6,238 nucleotides of DNA, taken from NCBI GenBank assembly GCA_030619405.1, contig JAUXBK010000158.1, forward strand, positions 1-6,238, given 5' to 3'. Source of the stretch: Sedimenticola sp. (GTDB taxonomy: Bacteria > Pseudomonadota > Gammaproteobacteria > Chromatiales > Chromatiaceae). How positions within the stretch are numbered: position 1 is the stretch's first letter; every line of letters starts with the position of its first letter. The notes below the pieces were generated by a model. The model ran no database searches, had not been told where the DNA came from, and saw only the letters and a list, made by a program, of their open reading frames with translations. The translations under genes and the position numbers were made by a program. Shown in pieces: positions 1 to 5,393 of this stretch.

Positions 1-134
1 CGGCAACGGCCTGTACTCGTTGCAGAGTGTCCAATTTTCGTCTGAAAATATGTTTTTTTATTAAACCTCAATGAGTTACATGTCCATGATCTAATCATGG
101 TGTTGAGGTCTGTACTTGCAGGATCCAGGTGACA
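1..134. other. AT-rich intergenic region downstream of relA
   Basis: No gene is visible here. The stretch from about 33 to 100 is clearly richer in A and T than the genes beside it. It contains a run of seven T at 53-59, preceded by a weak ATTTTC/GAAAAT hairpin (34-49), and GCAACG/CGTTGC (3-8 and 18-23) as a small inverted repeat. On the minus strand, TGGACA (81-86) and TTTAAT (60-65) resemble -35 and -10 boxes, but the 15-bp spacing is short, so a promoter for a gene beyond the left edge is only possible. No intrinsic terminator for relA is convincing. Confidence 0.4.
65..109. repeat. Nested inverted repeat just past the relA 3' end
   Basis: An inner perfect hairpin, CCATGAT / ATCATGG (84-90 and 94-100) with a 3-nt loop, sits inside an outer pair ACCTCAA / TTGAGGT (65-71 and 103-109). 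It begins 26 bp beyond the relA stop codon. On the relA transcript the structure is followed by an A-rich run rather than a U run, so it does not look like an intrinsic terminator. It could stabilise the mRNA 3' end or bind a protein; neither can be told from sequence. Confidence 0.45.
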
Positions 135-2363
135 TCACGCCTGGCGCCGCACATCGTTCACATTCGGCAGCTGGGCGATCTTGTCGAGCAGTCGGCTCAA
201 CTGGTGCATATCCTTGATCTCAATGGTAAAGCGCATACTGGCCCGGTCCATCTTGTGGTCAGACTGGGTATTGACGCCGATTACATCCACCTCATCGTTG
301 GTGAAGATCGAGGATATATCCCGCAGCAGCCCCTTGCGATCGCTGGCCACCACTCGGATATCCACCGGATAGGACGCCTCCGCAGTCTGTTGCGCCCACA
401 CCACCTCGACCAGGCGCAAACGCTCCTCTTCCTGCAAATGACCAATGACAGAGCAGTCGCGGCGGTGCACTGTAACCCCTCTGCCACGGGTAATAAAGCC
501 CACGATGTCGTCGTAGGGTACCGGTTTGCAGCAGCGCGCCATGTGCGTCAGCAGGTCACCCACCCCCTCGACCACCACTTCTCCCGCTCCCCGGCCGCTG
601 TGTGTCTTACGGTTTCGTTGCCGGGCCGGCAATGGGGTCTCCCCGGTCGCCGGTTCCACCGGCTTTCGCGACGCACCCATCCCTGCCACCTGCACCGGCG
701 ATACATCACCCCGGCCGATGGCGGCCAGCAGATCATCCGGCTTCTGAAAATTGAACCGCTCAGCCGCCTTCTCCAAGTCCGGCCGGGCAACGCTGAGACG
801 GGTGATCTCCCGCTCCAGGCTGGCCCGTCCGATATTGAGATGCTCCGCATAGTCCTGGTGTTTGAACCAGTGGCGGACCCGATTCCTGGCCCTGCTGGTC
901 TTCAGGTACCCGAGATGGGGACTGAGCCAGTCGCGGCTCGGCCCCTCCTGTTTCCCGGTCAGGATCTCCACCGTCTGGCCACTCTTCAGGGGCTGAGCCA
1001 AAGGTGCGATACTGCCGTTTATCCGGGCCCCGCGGCAACGGTGCCCCACCGAGGAGTGGATGGCGTAGGCAAAATCCACGGGGGTCGCCCCCCGGGGCAG
1101 TTCCACTACCTTGCCATTGGGGGAGAACACATAGATCTGCCGGTCGTCGAAGCCGGCCCTCAAGTCGTCGGTAAAATCCCCGGCACCATCGCCCTCCCCT
1201 TTCGCCTCCAGCCAGCTTCGCATGAGGATGATACGACGTTCAAACTCCGCATCAGCCCGGCTGGACTCCTTGTAGCGCCAGTGGGCCGCCACTCCCAGTT
1301 CCGAGTGCTGGTGCATTTCGTGGGTGCGGATCTGGATCTCCAGGGTCTTGTCGTCCGGGCCGATGACGGCGGTGTGGATGGAGCGGTACATGTTGGGCTT
1401 GGGGGTAGCGATATAGTCATCGAACTCCCCGGGGATATGGCGCCAGATGCCGTGCACCACGCCCAGTGCGGCATAGCAGTCGGCTAGCGTATCGACCAGC
1501 ACCCGCACCGCGCGCAGATCGAAGATCTGGTCGATGTCCACTGCCTTGCGCTTCATCTTTCGCCAGATGCTGTAGATGTGCTTGGGGCGGCCGGTCACCT
1601 CAGCCTCCACCCCGGCCTCCCTGAACTGCTGCTGCAACAGCTCGATGACGCTGCCGATAAACTGCTCCCGGTCGGCCCTGCGCCCGTCCAGCTGCCGGGC
1701 GATCTCCCGATATTCGCCGGGATGCAGGTAGCGCAGGGAAAGATCCTCCAGTTCCCATTTGATCTGCCAGATCCCCAGGCGGTTGGCCAGCGGCGCGTAG
1801 ATCTCCTGGGTCTCCCTCGCTTCCCGTTCGCGCAACTTCGGGGGCTCGTGCTTCAACTCCCGCATCAGGTGGAGCCGCTCGGCCAGCACGATCAGCACCA
1901 CCCGGATATCGTCGGCAATGCTGAGCATCATGCGCCGGACATTCTCCGAGTGCTCCGACTCGCTCTGCTGCAGCTGCTCTGCGTGTGCCCGTTCCAGGGA
2001 GAGCGAACCGAGCCGCAACATATCCTCGACCATACGGGTGACGCCGGACCCGAACAGTCGTTCCAGCCGCTCGTTGTCGACTGGTGCCACCGATTGCAGC
2101 GGGTGCAGGAGCGCGGCGACCGGTGTCTCCCAGTCCAGCTCCATCCGCAACAGCGTATCCGCCACCGAGAAGATCTGCTCGAGGGGCAGTCCATTGGTAC
2201 CGGATTCCCCGCTCCGATCGGCCTCCAGCACCAGCCCGCAGGCCTCCCTGAGTCGGTTCAGTTCCTCCTCGCCGCGGCTGTTGGAAAAGCTGGCCAGCCA
2301 GTGGTCGATGTCGTTCCCGTCCAGGGAGTCGCCGGTAGGAATAGCTGATTTGATACTGACCAT
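135..2363 (-). CDS. relA: GTP pyrophosphokinase RelA, (p)ppGpp synthetase I
   Basis: RelA binds stalled ribosomes carrying uncharged tRNA and transfers pyrophosphate from ATP to GTP or GDP, making the alarmone (p)ppGpp of the stringent response. The 742 residues match the usual length (E. coli RelA is 744) and the domain order. The N-terminal HD region is degenerate: HPLQ at 87-90 stands where hydrolases have the HD pair, so no (p)ppGpp hydrolase activity is expected. The synthetase domain runs from about 255 to 365, with GRPKHIYSIWRKM (258-270), the acidic EFDD motif (313-316) that marks RelA rather than the RXKD motif of bifunctional enzymes, and EIQIRT (342-347). A TGS domain follows (about 407-468), then a Cys-rich zinc-finger region (RCCKP at 610-614, C637) and a C-terminal ACT domain (about 666-740). 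The start is supported by MVSIKSA, which resembles the E. coli N-terminus, although no Shine-Dalgarno sequence precedes it. A separate SpoT-type hydrolase is expected elsewhere in the genome. Confidence 0.97.
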   Translation of the reverse strand: MVSIKSAIPTGDSLDGNDIDHWLASFSNSRGEEELNRLREACGLVLEADRSGESGTNGLPLEQIFSVADTLLRMELDWETPVAALLHPLQSVAPVDNERLERLFGSGVTRMVEDMLRLGSLSLERAHAEQLQQSESEHSENVRRMMLSIADDIRVVLIVLAERLHLMRELKHEPPKLREREARETQEIYAPLANRLGIWQIKWELEDLSLRYLHPGEYREIARQLDGRRADREQFIGSVIELLQQQFREAGVEAEVTGRPKHIYSIWRKMKRKAVDIDQIFDLRAVRVLVDTLADCYAALGVVHGIWRHIPGEFDDYIATPKPNMYRSIHTAVIGPDDKTLEIQIRTHEMHQHSELGVAAHWRYKESSRADAEFERRIILMRSWLEAKGEGDGAGDFTDDLRAGFDDRQIYVFSPNGKVVELPRGATPVDFAYAIHSSVGHRCRGARINGSIAPLAQPLKSGQTVEILTGKQEGPSRDWLSPHLGYLKTSRARNRVRHWFKHQDYAEHLNIGRASLEREITRLSVARPDLEKAAERFNFQKPDDLLAAIGRGDVSPVQVAGMGASRKPVEPATGETPLPARQRNRKTHSGRGAGEVVVEGVGDLLTHMARCCKPVPYDDIVGFITRGRGVTVHRRDCSVIGHLQEEERLRLVEVVWAQQTAEASYPVDIRVVASDRKGLLRDISSIFTNDEVDVIGVNTQSDHKMDRASMRFTIEIKDMHQLSRLLDKIAQLPNVNDVRRQA

Positions 2364-2380
2364 ATTCGGGGGTTCGGAAA

Positions 2381-2394
2381 GTCAGAAGTCAGAA
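2381..2394. repeat. Heptamer direct repeat in the relA leader
   Basis: Two adjacent exact copies of GTCAGAA (2381-2387 and 2388-2394) lie 18 bp upstream of the relA start codon. This is the same kind of 7-bp tandem filler as the CTGTCCT array at 5365-5393, though a different unit. It takes up the place where a ribosome-binding site or promoter might be expected. Confidence 0.5.
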
Positions 2395-2417
2395 GGGGAT
2401 CGCTGCAGGCACTGAGA

Positions 2418-2530
2418 GTTGCCCTCGTTGCCCTCGTTCCCACGCTCTGCGTGGGAATGCAGTCGGCGGCGCTCCGGCGCCACGTGGCACGGAACCCGAC
2501 CCAGGCCCGGGTTCCCACGCGGAGCCCGGG
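2418..2530. repeat. REP-like palindromic cluster between the DUF1015 gene and relA
   Basis: Three hairpins follow one another. The first is TTCCCACGC / GCGTGGGAA (2437-2445 and 2449-2457, loop TCT). The second is GGCGC / GCGCC (2468-2472 and 2477-2481, 4-nt loop). The third is CCCGGGTTCC / GGAGCCCGGG (2506-2515 and 2521-2530, one G-T wobble, loop CACGC). GTTCCCACGC occurs in both the first and third hairpins (2436-2445, 2511-2520). GGAACCCG (2491-2498) could also pair with CGGGTTCC (2508-2515), so alternative folds exist. Just before it, GTTGCCCTC is repeated in tandem (2418-2426, 2427-2435). Palindromes around GTTCCCACGC are, from memory, widely dispersed repeats in proteobacterial genomes. 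The cluster follows the 3' end of the DUF1015 gene and could protect or end its transcript, but no U run follows. Confidence 0.6.
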
Positions 2531-2549
2531 TATCTGCTGATGCCGGGGA

Positions 2550-3788
2550 TCAAATCAGCTGGCTCACCAGTCCGTCGGCCAGCTTGGGCTCGAACCAGGT
2601 AGATTTGGGGGGCATCACCTCGCCCGCATCCGCCACCGCCATGAGCGCCTCCATACGGGTGGGAAAAAGGGAGAAGGCCACCGCCATTCCCTCCTCGTCC
2701 ACCCGCTGTTCCAGCGCCTGCAGCCCCCGGATGCCGCCTACGAAGTCGATCCGGTCGTCATGCCGGGGATCCGTGATCCCCAACACCGGCTCGATCAGCT
2801 CGCGGGCCAGCAGCCCCACATCCAGACTGGCGACGGGATCGTCCCGGGGGATGCGGGCTGGATCCAGCCCCAGCCGGTACCACTGCCCCGGCAGGTACAT
2901 ACCGAACTCCCCGCGGGCAGCGGGCCGCACCGCCTCTGCCATCGCTTCCACTTGAAAACGCACCGCGATCCGGGCCAGGAAACGCTCCCGGTCCAAGCCG
3001 TTCAGGTCCCGTATCACCCGGTTGTAGTCGAGAATCTGCACCTGGTCGTGCGGGAAGATGACAGAGAGAAAATAGTCGCTGGGCACTTCGGACCCGATTC
3101 CCGGGTTCTCTGCGCGGCGGGCGGCAGCTACCCGTGACGCCGCCGCCGAGCGGTGGTGACCGTCCGCCACATAGAGGGAGGGCATGGCCTCGAAAGCCGA
3201 TGTCAGCCGCGCCAGCCGGGTGTCGCCGGAGATCACCCAAAGTTCATGCCGCACCCCGTCTGCGGCAGTCACATCGATCTCCGGCACGGTCTGGGCCACC
3301 TCTGCCAACAGTCCGTCGACCCCTGGGTCTGCCGGGTAGACCAGGAACACGGGTCCGGTCTGGGCACCCAGTGCCTCGATCTGCCGCACCCGGTCGTCCT
3401 CTTTCACCGGCCGGGTGTGCTCATGCTTTCTTATCCTGTCCTGGTCGTAGGCCTCAACCGAAGCCGCTGCCACCAGCCCGGTCTGGATGTGTTCACCCAT
3501 GGTGATGCGGTAGACGTAGTAGCAGGGCCGCTCATCCGTGATCAGAATCCCTGCCTCACGCATCCGCGTCAGATTTTCTGCCGCCCTGGTGTAGACCGCC
3601 GGTGCGTGGGGATCGGTCCCGGGTGGCAGATCCACCTCCGGTCGGGAGATATGCAGGAAACTCCAGGGCCTGCCTCGAACCATCTCCCGCGCCTCGTCGG
3701 CACTCATCACATCGTAAGGCGGCGCTGCGACTTCTGCGGCACGCCCGGGGGCTGGGCGCAGAGCGGGAAAGGGTTTTATCAGTGTCAT
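2550..3788 (-). CDS. DUF1015 family protein, function unknown
   Basis: This 412-residue protein belongs to the DUF1015 family of conserved soluble proteins without an established activity. The family signatures are visible: APPYDV near the N-terminus (22-27), HISRPE (46-51), KHEHTRP followed by KEDDR (121-133), ADGHHR (208-213), and MPPKSTWFEPK close to the C-terminus (392-402). The conserved His, Asp and Arg clusters suggest an enzyme or phosphate-binding protein, but that is inference. There is no signal peptide or membrane segment, so it should be cytoplasmic. In some bacteria, as I recall, the family sits next to serine biosynthesis genes; none are visible here. The start is the ATG at 3788, not the in-frame ATG 12 codons upstream at 3824, because AAAGGA lies 7 nt before it and the protein then begins MTLIKPF, typical for the family. 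Its stop is 186 bp from relA, so co-transcription is possible but not shown. Confidence 0.92.
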   Translation of the reverse strand: MTLIKPFPALRPAPGRAAEVAAPPYDVMSADEAREMVRGRPWSFLHISRPEVDLPPGTDPHAPAVYTRAAENLTRMREAGILITDERPCYYVYRITMGEHIQTGLVAAASVEAYDQDRIRKHEHTRPVKEDDRVRQIEALGAQTGPVFLVYPADPGVDGLLAEVAQTVPEIDVTAADGVRHELWVISGDTRLARLTSAFEAMPSLYVADGHHRSAAASRVAAARRAENPGIGSEVPSDYFLSVIFPHDQVQILDYNRVIRDLNGLDRERFLARIAVRFQVEAMAEAVRPAARGEFGMYLPGQWYRLGLDPARIPRDDPVASLDVGLLARELIEPVLGITDPRHDDRIDFVGGIRGLQALEQRVDEEGMAVAFSLFPTRMEALMAVADAGEVMPPKSTWFEPKLADGLVSQLI

Positions 3789-3795
3789 CGTGGTG

Positions 3796-3801
3796 TCCTT
3801 T
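3796..3801 (-). promoter_or_regulatory. Ribosome-binding site of the DUF1015 gene
   Basis: AAAGGA on the minus strand lies 7 nt upstream of the ATG at 3788. This decides the start against the longer alternative beginning at 3824. Confidence 0.75.
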
Positions 3802-3916
3802 TTTAGGTAGCGGTGCGATAGCAATCACCTGCCCGATGCTGCAGTTCGCACAGCTCACCGCATCCTACCCGTTTCTAAACCTTCCAGTAATATCCTGTCA
3901 TCCGAAAAAACGACCG

Positions 3917-3944
3917 ATCGTAGGATGTTTGAGCAATTTCTCAA
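3917..3944 (-). promoter_or_regulatory. Candidate sigma-70 promoter for the DUF1015 gene
   Basis: On the minus strand, TTGAGA (3939-3944; 5 of 6 to TTGACA) is separated by 16 bp from TACGAT (3917-3922; 4 of 6 to TATAAT). It would give a leader of roughly 120 nt before the DUF1015 start. The region is AT-rich, so a chance match is possible. Confidence 0.3.
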
Positions 3945-3974
3945 TAAAAAAGCACAAATTGAGTATCGTAGTCC

Positions 3975-4328
3975 GGCCCTTTACCCACAAGTAGGGTGGA
4001 TTAGGCGCGCATGGCACACACTTTGTCGTCATGCGGGACTTGAATGCGCGCCGTAATCCACCATGGTCCGAACTCCTCGACACCGGTTCGGTGGATTACG
4101 CGGCGCTCATGCGGTATGCGAAAGGCAAGTCCTTCGCAATGCGCCGCTAATCCACCCTACTTGGTAACTTCTCAATAAACCGGGGCAAACAGGTAGGGTG
4201 GATCGAGGAGCGTAGCGACGGATCCAACAATTGCGCGGGTTCTGGTGGATCCGCTGCGCTTGATTCACCCTACATTTGTCGCTTGCCCCGGGTTATTGAG
4301 AAGTTACCCTGCTTGTGAGTAAAGGGCC
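3975..4328. repeat. Palindromic repeat element with GTAGGGTGGATTA ends, interrupted by a second element
   Basis: This noncoding element fills most of the gap between htpX and the DUF1015 gene. Its left arm (3975-4003) and its right arm, now split into 4148-4163 and 4316-4328, match at 28 of 29 positions as an inverted repeat once the insertion at 4164-4307 and one target copy are removed; the uninterrupted element would be 202 bp. Inside are two further hairpins. One pairs GGTGGATTA with TAATCCACC (3995-4003 and 4054-4062) and continues through GGCGCGCAT / ATGCGCGCC. The other pairs 4090-4098 with 4148-4156. It holds no ORF of note. GTAGGGTGG-type palindromes are, from memory, common dispersed repeats in gammaproteobacteria. 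The element may spread through a transposase acting in trans and may also act as a transcription barrier between the neighbouring genes. No clear target-site duplication was seen at its outer ends. Confidence 0.7.
4164..4307. mobile_element. 144-bp MITE-like element inserted in the older repeat
   Basis: The terminal inverted repeats begin GTAACTTCTCAATAA and run 25 bp (4164-4188 and 4283-4307) with a single mismatch. They are flanked by an 8-bp direct repeat with one mismatch, CCTACTTG (4156-4163) and CCTGCTTG (4308-4315), which looks like a target-site duplication. Removing the element plus one copy restores the right arm of the surrounding palindrome, direct evidence that this piece arrived later. 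The interior carries a second palindrome, from GTAGGGTGGATC (4193-4204) to GATTCACCCTAC (4262-4273). There is no coding capacity, so it would move only with a transposase supplied elsewhere. Ends starting GTAA together with 8-bp duplications are features of the IS66 family; assigning it there is inference. Confidence 0.7.
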
Positions 4329-4386
4329 GACCTTGCTTCGTGGTGAATATTTTCCCAGATTTGAAATTGCTGGAAGCAGGAGGGGA

Positions 4387-5250
4387 TCAGGCCTGCACCC
4401 CACGGGCCGCCGCCTCGAGCCGGCGGATGCGCTCCTCTACCGGTGGGTGGGTGGAGAAGAGCTGGGCCAGGTTCTTCCCCTTCAGCGGGTTGACGATAAA
4501 CATCTGCGCCGTGGCGGGATGGCTCTCCGCTTCGGGCATAGGAATGCGTCGGTTGGCTGAATCCAGCTTGCGCAGAGCGTTGGCCAGCCCCATGGGATTG
4601 CCGGAGATGGCGGCGCCACGGGCATCCGCCGCATACTCACGAGAGCGGGAGACGGCCATCTGTATCAGGCTGGCAGCGATCGGCGCCAGTATCATCATCA
4701 ACAGCATGACTAAAGGGTTGCTCCCTCCGCCCTCCCGGTCCCGGCCCATGCCGAACAGCATGGCAAACTGGGCAAAGTTGGCCAGCATGGCAATGGCACC
4801 GGCAATGGTGGCGGCCACTGCGCTGATCAGGGTATCCCGGTGCTCCACATGGGAGAGCTCATGGGCCATCACACCGGCCAGCTCGTCCCGGCTCATGATG
4901 CGCAGCAACCCGGTGGTGGCGGCCACTGCGGCGTGTTCAGGATTCCGGCCGGTGGCGAAGGCGTTGGGGGCGTCGTTCTCCACGATATAGACCTTGGGCA
5001 TGGGCAGGCCCGCCCGCTGTGCCAGTTCCTGTACCGTGCGGTAGAACTTCGGTGCCTCTGTCACGGTCACCGGCTTCGCCTTGTAGATCTTCAGAACCAG
5101 TTTATCGGAGAACCAGTAGCTGCCGAAGTTCATCACCAGCGCCAGCACCAGCGCGATCACCAGCCCGGTCTGGCCACCCAGGGCCTGTCCGGCCACCAGC
5201 AGCAGACCGGTGAGGGAACCGAGCAGCAGTGCCGTCTTCAAGCCATTCAT
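4387..5250 (-). CDS. htpX: HtpX, membrane-bound zinc metalloprotease of family M48
   Basis: HtpX is an inner-membrane zinc protease that cleaves damaged or misfolded membrane proteins and acts alongside FtsH in envelope quality control. The 287 residues compare with about 293 in E. coli. Two N-terminal membrane segments (about 5-25 and 28-47) are followed by the zinc site HELSH (130-134), in which both His residues bind zinc and Glu131 is catalytic. The third ligand is Glu205 in SREYAAD. Two more hydrophobic segments lie between them (about 142-167 and 178-200), separated by a Gly-rich loop. NAFATGRNPEHAAVAATTGLL (96-116) and STHPP (266-270) are also typical of the family. All catalytic residues are present. 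The start gives the usual MNGLKTALLL beginning, but no good Shine-Dalgarno sequence precedes it. A sigma-32-like promoter lies 70-98 bp upstream, fitting heat-shock control. Confidence 0.96.
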   Translation of the reverse strand: MNGLKTALLLGSLTGLLLVAGQALGGQTGLVIALVLALVMNFGSYWFSDKLVLKIYKAKPVTVTEAPKFYRTVQELAQRAGLPMPKVYIVENDAPNAFATGRNPEHAAVAATTGLLRIMSRDELAGVMAHELSHVEHRDTLISAVAATIAGAIAMLANFAQFAMLFGMGRDREGGGSNPLVMLLMMILAPIAASLIQMAVSRSREYAADARGAAISGNPMGLANALRKLDSANRRIPMPEAESHPATAQMFIVNPLKGKNLAQLFSTHPPVEERIRRLEAAARGVQA

Positions 5251-5260
5251 CGTAGGTCGT

Positions 5261-5323
5261 AATTTCCCGTTGGATTCAAACAGACGTCACCCTTCACAAG
5301 GGTGACAGATCAAACGGGAAAAT
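5261..5323 (-). promoter_or_regulatory. Structured leader of htpX: nested inverted repeat
   Basis: A perfect 9-bp hairpin, GTCACCCTT / AAGGGTGAC with a 3-nt loop (5286-5294 and 5298-5306), is enclosed by an outer pair TTTCCCGTT / AACGGGAAA (5263-5271 and 5313-5321), which extends with mismatches to about 15 bp. The inner hairpin would lie near the 5' end of the htpX mRNA made from the heat-shock promoter. The outer right arm overlaps the -10 box and probable start point, so the outer repeat could be an operator in DNA rather than an RNA stem. No U run follows the hairpin, so it is not an intrinsic terminator. Confidence 0.55.
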
Positions 5324-5348
5324 GGGGGGCGAACCTGTGAATATCAAG
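5320..5348 (-). promoter_or_regulatory. Sigma-32 (RpoH) heat-shock promoter of htpX
   Basis: On the minus strand, CTTGATA (5342-5348; 6 of 7 to the consensus CTTGAAA) is followed after 14 bp by CCCCATTT (5320-5327), an exact match to the -10 consensus CCCCATNT. Transcription would start near 5312-5315, giving a leader of about 63 nt. HtpX is a known heat-shock protein in E. coli, which supports the reading. Confidence 0.75.
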
Positions 5349-5364
5349 AGTCATCGCAACGATT

Positions 5365-5393
5365 CTGTCCTCTGTCCTCTGTCCTCTGTCCTC
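5365..5393. repeat. Tandem heptamer array at the 3' end of the TlpA-like gene
   Basis: Four exact copies of CTGTCCT (5365-5371, 5372-5378, 5379-5385, 5386-5392) plus one further base. On the coding strand the TlpA-like stop TGA is followed directly by GGACAG and more copies. The array lies in the spacer before the htpX promoter. Heptamer filler of this sequence is, from memory, seen in many proteobacterial genomes; copy number may vary between strains. Confidence 0.75.

Noticed and set aside
65..109. Intrinsic terminator of relA
   Set aside because: On the relA strand the hairpin is followed by an A-rich tract, not a T tract.
129..1487. Long open frame on the plus strand opposite relA
   Set aside because: It lies wholly within relA on the other strand, has no recognisable domain and reads as low-complexity His, Pro and Arg text; a GC-rich shadow.
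1578..2348. Second long plus-strand frame opposite relA
   Set aside because: Antisense to the conserved N-terminal half of RelA with no motif of its own.
135..2363. SpoT or bifunctional Rel identity
   Set aside because: The HD pair is missing and the synthetase loop has EFDD rather than RXKD.
3153..3806. Plus-strand frame opposite the DUF1015 gene
   Set aside because: The minus strand carries all DUF1015 signatures across this span; the plus frame has none.
3556..3858. Minus-strand frame starting MSCANC upstream of the DUF1015 gene, considered as a leader peptide
   Set aside because: It enters the DUF1015 gene out of frame for about 230 bp, has no ribosome-binding site and shows no attenuator-like codon run.
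3975..4328. CRISPR array
   Set aside because: The repeated motif alternates in orientation and spacing is irregular; it is a set of palindromes, not direct repeats with spacers.
5286..5306. Intrinsic terminator after the TlpA-like gene, or CIRCE heat-shock operator
   Set aside because: No T run follows on either strand, and the arms do not match the CIRCE sequence TTAGCACTC / GAGTGCTAA.
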